This document shows positions 1-7,963 of a stretch of 27,141 nt of DNA, in pieces. A program made the translations under genes and the position numbers. Source of the DNA: UBA1794 sp964439955 (lineage in GTDB: Bacteria > Bacteroidota > Bacteroidia > Bacteroidales > Bacteroidaceae). Position 1 is the stretch's first letter. Each line of letters begins with the position of its first letter. The stretch covers positions 1 through 27,141 of the forward strand of contig CAYTPX010000026.1 of assembly GCA_964439955.1 (NCBI GenBank), in the 5' to 3' direction. Under the pieces are notes generated by a model. That model saw nothing but the letters and a program-made list of their open reading frames with translations, was not told the DNA's origin and ran no database searches.

Positions 1-1
1 G

Positions 2-82
2 AGGTACAAGACGGAATTAGAAGACGGCATCCGCCTCGCTTACGCGGATTTCTTGAACAACCCCATGCGGGCGGAACGGTAA
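2..82 (+). CDS. fcl: GDP-L-fucose synthase, C-terminal fragment (5' end outside window)
   Basis: Reading from base 2 gives 26 codons ending in TAA at 80-82. The peptide contains YKTELEDGIRLAYADFL, which resembles the conserved C-terminal end of GDP-L-fucose synthases (the W-x-x-K/R-x-x-L-x-x-G-I-x-x-x-Y-x-W/D-F-L segment), followed by a short tail NNPMRAER. That enzyme is the NADPH-dependent epimerase/reductase that converts GDP-4-keto-6-deoxymannose to GDP-L-fucose, used for surface glycans in gut Bacteroidales. The identification rests on a short C-terminal stretch only, so another short-chain dehydrogenase or epimerase remains possible. A strong terminator follows 12 bases after the stop. 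Confidence 0.55.
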   Translation, partial: RYKTELEDGIRLAYADFLNNPMRAER

Positions 83-94
83 GGCCATTGGGGT

Positions 95-143
95 GAACGG
101 GAAGGGGTTACGACGGGAAGGTCGCCCCTTCCCGTTCGTTTTT
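95..143 (+). terminator. Rho-independent terminator after the fcl-like gene
   Basis: A perfect 13-bp inverted repeat (bases 95-107, GAACGGGAAGGGG, against 125-137) encloses a second short stem (CGAC 111-114 with GTCG 121-124). The hairpin is followed by G and five Ts (139-143). The T-run lies on the plus-strand side, so it terminates the upstream gene. On the minus strand no T-run follows, so it is not a clear terminator for the converging lipid operon. Confidence 0.85.
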
Positions 144-243
144 CAAGGATTGTTTTGGGAAACACCGGGGCTTGGACGGGAAAGTGCCGGGCTTTGTATA
201 AAAGAGGGGCATGGCTTTTGGGGACTGTATTCTCGAAGAATTG

Positions 244-2850
244 TCAGAAGCTGAGGTCCATTGTCATGCGTATGCCCCGGGTTTGGATGTTGGGACGGTC
301 GTGGTAATTGAGACGCCATACGTAATCGACGCGCAAGAACTTGAAAATATTCTCAAGTCCGACGCTGGCTTCCATGTAGGGCGCGCGTCCCAATCTCCCG
401 CTGAATTCGGGAAACCAGTATAGCCCTTCGGGATTGGCGGACCGTGTGGGGTCGTTTCGTGAACTAAGATGCCCCCAGAGGCCGCGGAAACTGAATACCT
501 CGCGCCATTGTAACCTGCGTATGAAGGGAATCCGGTTCAGGAGATTGCCATTGAGGTAATAGGTGATGTCCCACGAGGCGTATTCGTCATTGATGAATTC
601 CAAGGCGTTCATGTTGGTGTAGTTCTCGGGTTGTATCGTGTAGGTGAGGTTGGCATTGGGCAGGATGAGTAGTGGATAGGGTACTTTTGTCCACACTTTT
701 CCTGCCTTTACTATTAAATTGATGTAGCCAAAGGCGGAGAACCAGAAGCGTTTTTGCGCCCCTATGTCGGTGCGGTGGTACGTATAGGAAGAACCCAACC
801 AGTCCTTCTGGGCCATGACGTGGGTCAGGTTGAAAATCGGGGCATCGAATGTGACGGGAATACGATTGTTGCGCGTTTGGAAGAATTTCTCGTTATGGGC
901 ATAGCGGAGGTTGATTTCGAGCTGGGTCATGTCGTATTGGCCGACGTGGCTGGCCGTCCCGTCTGTCCCGATACGCATGAAAGGAGCGTAAGGGGTGGCA
1001 TATTCACGCCGGTTGCGCAACAAAACACTGTATGCGAATCCGTTTAGGTATTCATGGGTATAGGTGAGTTCGGCTTGCCTCAGATAGGTGGCCCGCGTAT
1101 CTTTCTGCCTTCTTATGGTAAGCATGATGTTGTCCTTGCTGGTATACATGTATTGCTGGCCGAGCTTATTGAGGTCGTAGAGGTATTCGAAGCGCAGGGA
1201 ATGGATCGGGTATTCTTTCCGGAACCTTTGGCGGTCGATAAACGAATATTCGATAAGGGCATCGTATTTGAACTTCCTGTCTTTTGTCCCATAAGCTGCA
1301 TATCCGTCGAAAAATAACCGTTTGTGGAGCTGGGGAGTCGTTGCGCCTCCTATGCGGAAACGGGCTCCTTCGATGGCATTACCGTTGATCGTGCTGTTCA
1401 TGGGGCCGAACTCAAACTTGTTCTTCTCTGCCTCTTTATGGGTGGGTATGTAGCCCGATACGAGGACGGAGATTATTTTCTCCGTAATGTAGAATGCCGG
1501 GACAGAGCGGAGCCGCTTCATGAGGTCTGCCACATTATGTTGGTTCGCTTCGCTTCCTGTAGAGGTCGTGTCGCGTTTCCCGGGGTATGCATCGGCCCAG
1601 AATTCTTCGGTTCGGTTATAGGCATCAGGGGCGGTCAGTACATCGGCTGCCTCTTGGAATATTTGTGCCTGCTCGGGAGTGGGCTTTTCAAAGTTGTGGC
1701 GGCTGTACAGGTTGAGCCGCCGGGCATACATCCCTTTGTTTTTTTCAAACAGCTTGAACCGTATGCGCATGTCATCCCGCGTTGTGATGCGGGTGCTGTC
1801 TCCCGGCACGCGTTCGTATTCCTGTTCGATAAGCAGGGAGGATACGAAATTCAAATTGATGTCCTTCGGGACGTTGAGTGAAGCCTTTCTTACGAAAAAA
1901 GTAGAATCGACCGTGACGTAAAGATGCCCGGTAAATCCAAAAGTTTCCGCGTTGAACGGGGCGAACCCGAGGTCGATGCAACGGTCTGTACCCACCATCA
2001 GAGTGTCAAGCAGGTAGTATTTGTAGTAGTTCGGCCCGATAGTGGAGAGCGGGCTTACGAATCGTTGCAGGAAAAGCGGGATGTTGTTTTGGAAAATATC
2101 GACTTCTTTTAGCGTTTCTTCAAGGAACACTTTTACCCCTTCTGCGGAGAGGATTTCATCGATACCCGAAGATTTGTATCCATTGATTAGCCGTTTTTCC
2201 CGTTTAGGGCTTTTTTGATAGAATACGGTTTCATCGGTTTCTTTCTCGGAAATGGGCAGAATAGGCTCACCTGTTTCAAGTGTATCGACAAAGTCGTTGA
2301 GGAAGTAAAATTTGTCGGTTTTCCCTTTTTTAGGAGGCTTACGCTCATAATCGTCCATTGCGAACAAGATCTTCTCATACCGTTTGTATTGATAATAATC
2401 GTGTTTGCGCGGGTCGTATTTGTCGCGTGCGGCAATAACTTCCCGGGCAAACTCTACAGCCGGATTCCCCCTTTTCTTGTATCGTTCACGCCGGGTTACT
2501 TTGGCCTCTCCCAGCAGTGTCCCTTTGGGGAAAAGCATTATTTTCAAGGAATCATTCCCCAATCCATTGGACAAAGCGATGTATTTTGTCCCGTAGCCAG
2601 GGTAGGAGACTTCGATTCGTGCGGGGTTGTTTGTCGGGACGGAGAATGTAAAACGGCCTTCCCCGTCGCTTATCGTCCCGATCGCCGTGTTTTCTATTTG
2701 GATGGAAGCATAAGGAAGAGGGTCGCCTGTGATGGAATCAGATACTGTGCCATAGATTACCACGGATAGGTTTTGGGCAGTTGCTATTTTTGCCACGGGA
2801 AGTGAGAAAAATAAGGTAATCAGTATAGTTTTTATCTTCAGTGATTCCAT
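244..2850 (-). CDS. DUF5686 outer-membrane beta-barrel protein with carboxypeptidase-like regulatory domain
   Basis: 868 residues. A signal peptide is visible at about 1-25 (basic start, hydrophobic core, cleavage near TAQ). Residues 28-110 form a carboxypeptidase-D regulatory-like beta-sandwich (VSDSITGDPLPYASIQI, with GEGRFTFSVP), a fold common at the N terminus of TonB-dependent and other outer-membrane proteins of Bacteroidota. The rest matches the DUF5686 family, a large predicted beta-barrel with many alternating aromatic strands. The chain ends in MTMDLSF, with the terminal phenylalanine typical of BAM substrates. It is the last gene of the operon, 25 bases after the thioesterase gene, so it is probably co-expressed with the lipid-synthesis enzymes. 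Its function is unknown; a role in moving or anchoring the lipid product at the outer membrane is inference only. Confidence 0.85.
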   Translation of the reverse strand: MESLKIKTILITLFFSLPVAKIATAQNLSVVIYGTVSDSITGDPLPYASIQIENTAIGTISDGEGRFTFSVPTNNPARIEVSYPGYGTKYIALSNGLGNDSLKIMLFPKGTLLGEAKVTRRERYKKRGNPAVEFAREVIAARDKYDPRKHDYYQYKRYEKILFAMDDYERKPPKKGKTDKFYFLNDFVDTLETGEPILPISEKETDETVFYQKSPKREKRLINGYKSSGIDEILSAEGVKVFLEETLKEVDIFQNNIPLFLQRFVSPLSTIGPNYYKYYLLDTLMVGTDRCIDLGFAPFNAETFGFTGHLYVTVDSTFFVRKASLNVPKDINLNFVSSLLIEQEYERVPGDSTRITTRDDMRIRFKLFEKNKGMYARRLNLYSRHNFEKPTPEQAQIFQEAADVLTAPDAYNRTEEFWADAYPGKRDTTSTGSEANQHNVADLMKRLRSVPAFYITEKIISVLVSGYIPTHKEAEKNKFEFGPMNSTINGNAIEGARFRIGGATTPQLHKRLFFDGYAAYGTKDRKFKYDALIEYSFIDRQRFRKEYPIHSLRFEYLYDLNKLGQQYMYTSKDNIMLTIRRQKDTRATYLRQAELTYTHEYLNGFAYSVLLRNRREYATPYAPFMRIGTDGTASHVGQYDMTQLEINLRYAHNEKFFQTRNNRIPVTFDAPIFNLTHVMAQKDWLGSSYTYHRTDIGAQKRFWFSAFGYINLIVKAGKVWTKVPYPLLILPNANLTYTIQPENYTNMNALEFINDEYASWDITYYLNGNLLNRIPFIRRLQWREVFSFRGLWGHLSSRNDPTRSANPEGLYWFPEFSGRLGRAPYMEASVGLENIFKFLRVDYVWRLNYHDRPNIQTRGIRMTMDLSF

Positions 2851-2875
2851 CTTGGAGAAAGATTTTTATAGATTC

Positions 2876-3307
2876 TTATTCTACTCCACGCAGGTATTTC
2901 TTCTGCCATTTTTCATAATAGTCGGGCTTGTCTGTCATGAGTTGCCCCTGCGCGTCGATAAACAGCTGCGTGCTACTTCCTTCGGCACACAGCGTGCCGT
3001 CGCTTTCCCGATATACCTTGTAGCTATAGTCAAGCCGTGCGCCCGGTTTATGAACATAGCATGTATGGATTTCTGCACGGTCGTTCAAGTTGAGTGGAGC
3101 ATAGAACCGGATATGCAAGTCGTAGATTGGGGCATATATACCCGCCTTTTGCATGTCGGCATAGGCAATCCCGGGGAAATGCCTTCCGAAGGATTCCCTT
3201 CCGTCTTCGAAATAGGCGACGTAGGCTCCGTGCCATACCCGACGCATGGAGTCTATTTCGCTAAACCGTACTGTTGTATGGCAAATATCTTCGAGTTGTT
3301 TGGCCAT
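2876..3307 (-). CDS. Acyl-CoA/acyl-ACP thioesterase, YbgC/4HBT hotdog family
   Basis: 143 residues, the usual length of a single-hotdog 4HBT thioesterase. The N-terminal signature TVRFSEIDSMRRVWHGAYVA followed by YFEDGRESF corresponds to the YbgC/FadM pattern (R-x-x-x-x-D-x-x-G-x-V-x-x-x-x-Y-x-x-Y-F-E-x-x-R), with Asp19 in the position of the catalytic acid. These enzymes hydrolyse acyl thioesters in the cytoplasm. It lies 24 bases after the FabG-like gene in the same operon, so the likely substrate is the acyl-ACP made by the operon's own synthase, which it would release as a free acid. Substrate chain length cannot be read from the sequence. Confidence 0.85.
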   Translation of the reverse strand: MAKQLEDICHTTVRFSEIDSMRRVWHGAYVAYFEDGRESFGRHFPGIAYADMQKAGIYAPIYDLHIRFYAPLNLNDRAEIHTCYVHKPGARLDYSYKVYRESDGTLCAEGSSTQLFIDAQGQLMTDKPDYYEKWQKKYLRGVE

Positions 3308-3331
3308 GGCGTGTTGTCGGGAAATGGAGGT

Positions 3332-4075
3332 TCACGTATATAGCCCGCCGCTGATCGCTATGGCGTTTCCTGTAATGTATCCGGCTTGTGGCGAAGCCAA
3401 GAAGCCCACGAGCCCGGCAACCTCTTCGGGTGTCCCGAGCCGGTTGGCCGGTATTGATTTCTTCAGGGTGGCCTCGTCAAGTCCTTCTATCATGTCGGTC
3501 TGGATGAAGCCGGGGGCGATGGCATTGACTGTGATGTTTTTCCGTGCGACTTCCAAGGCCAAGGCTTTGGTGGCGGCTATGAGCCCCCCTTTTGCGGCCG
3601 AATAGTTGGTTTGCCCAGGCATCCCTTTCATTCCGCTCACGCTGGCCATGTTGATGATGCGCCCGTACCGATGGGTCATCATAGGCGTGATCAGGGGGCG
3701 GGTCACGTTGTAAAACCCGTCTAAGCTCGTGGCAATCACCTCTCTCCATTCACACTCTTCCATGAAAGCCAAAATGTTGTCCTTCCGAATCCCTGCGTTG
3801 TTGACCAATACTTCTATGTATTCGTCGCTTGAGTGGTTTCGTGCCCATTCCTCGAGGCACGCTTGTACCTCTTCATGGTTGCCGGTGTCGAAGCGGAGGA
3901 GTTCCCCGGTTCGGCCAATTTGTTGTATTTGTCCGAGGGTTTTCTCGGCTTCGGCATGGTTGCTTACGTAGTTGATAAGCACGTGGTATCCCATTTCTGC
4001 CAATTTCAGGCAGATGGCTCGTCCTATTCCACGGCTGCCTCCCGTTACTAATGCGTATTTCATGATGTTGTCCAT
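3332..4075 (-). CDS. 3-oxoacyl-ACP reductase (FabG-like SDR)
   Basis: 247 residues from the first ATG. An in-frame ATG four codons later (4063, MKYALVTGG) sits closer to the usual SDR start and is an alternative. It is a classical short-chain dehydrogenase: cofactor motif TGGSRGIG at 11-18, NNAG at 92-95, and catalytic Ser145, Tyr158 and Lys162 (ASVSG, then YSAAK). The C terminus ITGNAIAISGGLYT is FabG-like. It reduces the 3-ketoacyl thioester after each condensation, using NADPH in typical family members. It starts 3 bases after the stop of the FAD oxidoreductase gene, so the two are translationally close. Because it sits beside a dedicated ketosynthase and ACP, it is probably a pathway-specific paralogue rather than the housekeeping fabG. 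Confidence 0.88.
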   Translation of the reverse strand: MDNIMKYALVTGGSRGIGRAICLKLAEMGYHVLINYVSNHAEAEKTLGQIQQIGRTGELLRFDTGNHEEVQACLEEWARNHSSDEYIEVLVNNAGIRKDNILAFMEECEWREVIATSLDGFYNVTRPLITPMMTHRYGRIINMASVSGMKGMPGQTNYSAAKGGLIAATKALALEVARKNITVNAIAPGFIQTDMIEGLDEATLKKSIPANRLGTPEEVAGLVGFLASPQAGYITGNAIAISGGLYT

Positions 4076-4078
4076 TTG

Positions 4079-5569
4079 TTACTTTTTATATTGTTCCATA
4101 AGTTCCCCTATCCGTTCTTTCCCTATAATCTCTGCACAAGTGAAGAGCGCCGTCATCGTTACGCCATGCAATCCGTGCAACATGAGGTTCTGCCCGGTCA
4201 AGTACAGGTTGGGGATGGGAGTCCGGGGCGAGAGTACAGTCAGTGCCACGTTGTTGGAATCTTTGCGCAGGCCGTAGGCAGAGCCTTCCGGGCTTCCAAG
4301 GTAGTCGCGGTACGTGAGTGGCGTGCTTGTGTAGTACCCGGCTATTTGGGCACGGAGGCCGGGGATGAATTGTTCGGCCAGCCGGATGCATTCTTCTGCG
4401 GTACGCGTTTTCATCTCTTTATAGGCTTCCCCGCGGTGTCCGACTTTCGTTTGTGCCCATTTTTTGCAAGATTCCCATCTCATGGGGGTAAGCAAGTCGA
4501 TTTGTTGGGCGTATTCTCCCCCGTCTTCCGGTATGCGGCAGCTGATGAGCAGTCCCTCCACCGGGTCGTTTCCTTCGTGGAAGGTCCAGACATTGGGCTG
4601 TTTGTAGAAGTACTGGTTCCAGTTGAAATAGCGGATAGTGCGGGGTTTGAGCCGGAGCGATACGGTGAACATGCCGAACGTGTTTTCCAGATTCCCGATG
4701 CGTCGGCGGTAGGTTGCCTTCATCTTTTCGCTTTGTTTGACCAAATTGCAGGTATGGGCCGGGTGGATGTCGCTGATGAACAACTTGGCTTCATACCGCT
4801 CTTGGTTTGTGCATACGGCTTGCGTTAGTTGTCCCCCTTTTTCTACTAATTCTTCAACCTCGGCATTACAGATTATTTCGCCTCCTTGGGAACGGATTCC
4901 ACGTATCAACGTCTCTACGAGCATTGTCCCGCTGCCATGTAGCCTCCAGCTGCTTTCGACGAAGCTGCTGTTCCCATGGACAAAAGTGAAGAGCGGGAGT
5001 GAAGCCCTGCGGAGTTCCATTTTTATCGAAGTCCCGGCCAAGACGTTGACCAGCAAGGGGTCTCGGAAAGTGTCGCAGAGATACCGGTAAGCGTTCGTCT
5101 CCCACAGTGTCGGTGTCGGTATGGGCGTATTTCCGGGATGTGGTGCCAAGGCCGCCAGTTGCTCTTCGTTGGCTTGGCGCATCATGCGGGCATATTGCTC
5201 CAAAGCGCTGCGTGAACCGGGGAAATCCGCCGCCAGTTTCTCGGAAAAGTGCCTGTATCCTTGTGCGAAGGCGAAGTCCCTGTCTCCTATGCGAATACGG
5301 TCGAACCCGTCCGGGTCAAGGCATCTCCAAGGGAGCTGGCGCAGGCCGAAGTAGTCGAACGCGGCTTGCAGCGACTCCCCTTCTCCGAGTCCTCCCGTGT
5401 AGTGCAGCCCGGTGTCGAAAGCCATCCCGTTTCGCCTGTAGCTTTGTAGGCATCCCCCCGGTTGCGTGGCTTTCTCCAATACCAAGGTCTTCCTGCCTTC
5501 CCGGGCGAGGAGGTAGGCGCATTCCAACCCGCCCAACCCGCTTCCGATGATGATGGCGTCGTACTTCAT
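4079..5569 (-). CDS. FAD-dependent oxidoreductase, phytoene desaturase/retinol saturase-like
   Basis: 496 residues, close to the usual length of CrtI-type enzymes. The N terminus has the dinucleotide-binding motif GSGLGG (9-14) followed by an acidic end of strand 2 (VLEKATQPGG). A C-terminal FAD-contact segment is also seen (NLYLTGQNLMLHGLHGVTMT). This superfamily desaturates, isomerises or saturates polyene chains. In this operon no FabI, FabL, FabV or FabK gene is present, so the enzyme may act on the double bonds of the growing or finished acyl chain, either as an unconventional enoyl reductase or as a desaturase. That role is inference. It follows the FabZ-like dehydratase gene by 36 bases and leads directly into the FabG-like gene. 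Confidence 0.85.
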   Translation of the reverse strand: MKYDAIIIGSGLGGLECAYLLAREGRKTLVLEKATQPGGCLQSYRRNGMAFDTGLHYTGGLGEGESLQAAFDYFGLRQLPWRCLDPDGFDRIRIGDRDFAFAQGYRHFSEKLAADFPGSRSALEQYARMMRQANEEQLAALAPHPGNTPIPTPTLWETNAYRYLCDTFRDPLLVNVLAGTSIKMELRRASLPLFTFVHGNSSFVESSWRLHGSGTMLVETLIRGIRSQGGEIICNAEVEELVEKGGQLTQAVCTNQERYEAKLFISDIHPAHTCNLVKQSEKMKATYRRRIGNLENTFGMFTVSLRLKPRTIRYFNWNQYFYKQPNVWTFHEGNDPVEGLLISCRIPEDGGEYAQQIDLLTPMRWESCKKWAQTKVGHRGEAYKEMKTRTAEECIRLAEQFIPGLRAQIAGYYTSTPLTYRDYLGSPEGSAYGLRKDSNNVALTVLSPRTPIPNLYLTGQNLMLHGLHGVTMTALFTCAEIIGKERIGELMEQYKK

Positions 5570-5605
5570 GTCTTTCTTCCTTCTTCTTTTGGACAGGATA
5601 GGGGG

Positions 5606-6028
5606 TTAGTCGGGCTGGCCGGGTGGGTGTGGTAAGTGCGGAGTGCCCGGGGCAGGGTGGGGGTCTGTCTCCATCGTCCCTTTGTATTCCATATAGATTT
5701 TCCCTTGTCCGCTTATCCGTGCTTGTACGGAAAACCCTTTTTCGGACGGTGAGATATGGATGGTGACGTCCAACTCGGGGCTGGTTGCAGGCGAAGCGAT
5801 AGCCAGCATGCGGCATCGGGTGACAGAGTTGGCAAAAAGCCTTTGCCCGGTCAGCACCATCGCGCATTCTTTGACCATCTCCATATTGCACACTCCTGGA
5901 CAAACGGGGTTGCCAGGAAAGTGCCCTTTGTAGATTTCGCATTCGGCTACAAGGACAATATGGAAAAGCGCTTCTGTTTCCCCCAATGTCGCATGGAGGA
6001 TTTTGTAATACCTGTCCTTCAATAGCAT
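5606..6028 (-). CDS. FabZ/FabA-like 3-hydroxyacyl-ACP dehydratase (hotdog)
   Basis: 140 residues. The segment GHFPGNPVCPGV (35-46) is the FabZ/FabA active-site motif with catalytic His36, and Glu50 in NMEMVKE takes the place of the acidic catalytic residue. Both catalytic residues are therefore kept. It removes water from 3-hydroxyacyl-ACP to give the trans-2-enoyl thioester. The C-terminal tail is unusual: about 20 residues rich in Pro and His (HPAPGTPHLPHPPGQPD), probably disordered. It begins 5 bases after the other dehydratase gene, so the pair is surely co-translated. The overall sequence is divergent from housekeeping FabZ outside the motif. Confidence 0.82.
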   Translation of the reverse strand: MLLKDRYYKILHATLGETEALFHIVLVAECEIYKGHFPGNPVCPGVCNMEMVKECAMVLTGQRLFANSVTRCRMLAIASPATSPELDVTIHISPSEKGFSVQARISGQGKIYMEYKGTMETDPHPAPGTPHLPHPPGQPD

Positions 6029-6033
6029 GTTGG

Positions 6034-6459
6034 TTACATTTGCTTTATGGATATCTTCATCTGTGTCTCGGCTATCGTCTCATTATCTACGTAGACCTTG
6101 CCGCTGATGAGGCTTATTCCGTCGGCCTCGGCCTCTAAGGTTATGTGTGTGTGCAACTTTTCACCGTTCCCGGGCCGCCGGTAGCAATGGAACTTTTTTA
6201 CTTCTCCGATGTACCCGATAGGTATGCTTGGGCTTCCGGCGGCATAAGCGCGGTAGCCGGCAAATGCCGAAGCTGACTGCGCTATGTGTTCTATGAGGCC
6301 GGTTTCGGACAAAATCCCGTTTTCTTCTATGAAGAAGCAGTTATCAGCCCGGATGGTGAAGCCGGTAACGGCCATGTCTTGGCCTACGTTGGCCAGCTCA
6401 TCCACCATGAGGATGGGTTCCCGTTGGGGAATGAATTCCCTGATGTCCCGGTGTATCAT
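6034..6459 (-). CDS. ApeP-like hotdog 3-hydroxyacyl-ACP dehydratase
   Basis: 141 residues. The start PQREPILMVDEL and the central helix GLIEHIAQSASAFAGY resemble the ApeP/FabA-like dehydratase family known from aryl polyene and other lipid clusters. Glu57 in the IEHIAQ helix corresponds to the catalytic acid, but there is no HFPG histidine motif, so catalysis would have to differ or the protein would be a partner subunit of the neighbouring FabZ-like protein. Its ATG overlaps the TGA of the acyl carrier protein gene (ATGA at 6456-6459), indicating translational coupling with the carrier on which its substrate would sit. Confidence 0.78.
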   Translation of the reverse strand: MIHRDIREFIPQREPILMVDELANVGQDMAVTGFTIRADNCFFIEENGILSETGLIEHIAQSASAFAGYRAYAAGSPSIPIGYIGEVKKFHCYRRPGNGEKLHTHITLEAEADGISLISGKVYVDNETIAETQMKISIKQM

Positions 6460-6704
6460 GCCTGCGGGAGGTGTGACTCAATGTAATTGTATAGGTCATC
6501 GAAGGTCTTGATTTCACGCAAGTCGCTTACCGGGATTTTGATTTTGTACGTTTGCTGTACGATTGCCACGAGGTCCACCAGGCTTAGGCTGTCGAGGGAC
6601 AGTGTGTCCCGTATGTTGGCCTCAGGTGTAAACAACTCTTTATCGACCTCGAATTCTTCTGTAAGCAAGGAGTTTACTTTTTCTACAATATCTTCTCGTT
6701 TCAT
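6456..6704 (-). CDS. Acyl carrier protein
   Basis: 82 residues, acidic and helical, the normal size of a stand-alone ACP. Ser39 in the DSLS motif (LSLDSLSLVDL) is the expected 4'-phosphopantetheine attachment site. The region after it (VAIVQQTYKIKIPVSDL) is the conserved helix II-III segment. It carries the chain between the ketosynthase, reductase, dehydratases and thioesterase of this operon. It is more divergent than housekeeping AcpP and is followed by an ATGA overlap with the ApeP-like gene. No phosphopantetheinyl transferase is in the window, so the host enzyme must load it. Confidence 0.92.
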   Translation of the reverse strand: MKREDIVEKVNSLLTEEFEVDKELFTPEANIRDTLSLDSLSLVDLVAIVQQTYKIKIPVSDLREIKTFDDLYNYIESHLPQA

Positions 6705-6732
6705 AGGGGTATGTTTTTTGATAATATGTTTT

Positions 6733-7953
6733 TTATAGATTTCTCACGATGAGGGTGGAATTCGTTCCTCCGAACCCGAACGAGTTGGAAAGAAACAGGT
6801 CGAAGTGGGTTTCCTGTGTCTCTGGGATTACATTGATGCAAGCTGTTTCCTCGTCAGGGTTTTCGAAATTTATGTTGCCTGCTATGAAGTTGTTTTTCAT
6901 CATCAGTATGGAGTAAATCAGTTCGCTGGCCCCTGCCATCCACATCTCGTGCCCCGTCTGGCTCTTCGTGGAAGTGACTGGCACTTTGTAGTCGCCGAAT
7001 AACCGGGCGATGGCTTGCGCCTCTCTTCTGTCGCCTATGCGCGTGGAGGTGGCATGGGCGTTTACATAACCTATTTCCCGCGGGGCGACATGCCCGTTCC
7101 GCAGGCACTGCTCCAAGGAACGGGCCGGGCCTTCCACGTTTGGCGTGGATATATGGTCGCCATTGCCGGAGAATCCCCAACTAACGACTTCTGCGATGAT
7201 GGGAGCGCCACGCCTTACCGCGTGTTCGTAGCTCTCGAGGATGAGGGTGGCAGCGCCCCCACCAGGGACCAACCCGTCGCGGTCGCGGTCGAAAGGGCGG
7301 CTGGCTCCGGCGGGATTGTCTTCGCGTGTGGAGAACGACTGTATGCCGTCGAATGCGGCAACCCCGTATGGATTGGCTTCTTGCGCTCCCCCGCATACGA
7401 TGCAATCTTGCAGGCCGTCGCGTATGAGCAGGTAGGCCAACCCTACGGATTGGGAGCCAGAGGCGCAGGCCGCAGATGCCGTAAGATTGATGCCTTTCAG
7501 CTTGAAAAGACATGCCAGGTTCATCGTTACGGTGGAATTCATGGATTGGAATATGGCGCCGCTGCCACAGGCCGCCGTATCCTTGAATGTGCGGAATTTG
7601 TCGAGCCCGTTCATCGTGGCTTCGGCTACGGAGTCGTTCCCGTAAATGATGCCGATTTCATGTTTGTCTATGTAGTCTTCGTCCAATCGCGCGTCTTTGA
7701 GTGCCGCGCGTGTGGCCATGTATGCGTATTGGGCTTCTTCGGGCATGAATTGCCTCAGGTTGCGTGGGACAAGGGGTTTGAGGTCCGGGCGTTCTATTGC
7801 GGCATGTAGGGCGGAACGGAAGCCTGACGCCTTGCGCTCGGGGTCAAAGATAATCCCGCTTTTGCCTTGGTATAGGGAAGTGCGAACTTCATCTAACGTG
7901 TTCCCCAAGCATGACCATATTCCCATGCCGGTGATTACAACTTTCTTTTCCAT
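6733..7953 (-). CDS. Beta-ketoacyl-ACP synthase (KAS II / FabF-like)
   Basis: 406 residues, full length for a KAS I/II enzyme. The catalytic triad is complete: Cys163 (TASAACASGSQ), His300 (NAHATSTRIGD) and His335 (KSQTGHEMWMAG), and the C terminus has the NSFGFGGTN motif. It is therefore a working condensing enzyme, not a chain-length factor. It adds malonyl-derived two-carbon units to an acyl starter in the cytoplasm. It is the only ketosynthase in the operon, without a KS-beta partner, so either it acts alone as a homodimer or its partner lies elsewhere. It starts 10 bases after the N-acyltransferase gene and precedes the ACP gene by 28 bases. Confidence 0.9.
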   Translation of the reverse strand: MEKKVVITGMGIWSCLGNTLDEVRTSLYQGKSGIIFDPERKASGFRSALHAAIERPDLKPLVPRNLRQFMPEEAQYAYMATRAALKDARLDEDYIDKHEIGIIYGNDSVAEATMNGLDKFRTFKDTAACGSGAIFQSMNSTVTMNLACLFKLKGINLTASAACASGSQSVGLAYLLIRDGLQDCIVCGGAQEANPYGVAAFDGIQSFSTREDNPAGASRPFDRDRDGLVPGGGAATLILESYEHAVRRGAPIIAEVVSWGFSGNGDHISTPNVEGPARSLEQCLRNGHVAPREIGYVNAHATSTRIGDRREAQAIARLFGDYKVPVTSTKSQTGHEMWMAGASELIYSILMMKNNFIAGNINFENPDEETACINVIPETQETHFDLFLSNSFGFGGTNSTLIVRNL

Positions 7954-7963
7954 AATGATTCCT

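Noticed and set aside
211..423. 70-codon plus-strand frame
   Set aside because: Lies mostly antisense to the end of the DUF5686 gene, which reads with a proper beta-barrel C terminus.
4076..4828. 250-codon plus-strand open frame
   Set aside because: Antisense to the FAD oxidoreductase gene; no family signal.
7015..7809. 264-codon plus-strand open frame
   Set aside because: Antisense to the ketosynthase gene, which has a full catalytic triad; no ribosome site or known motif.
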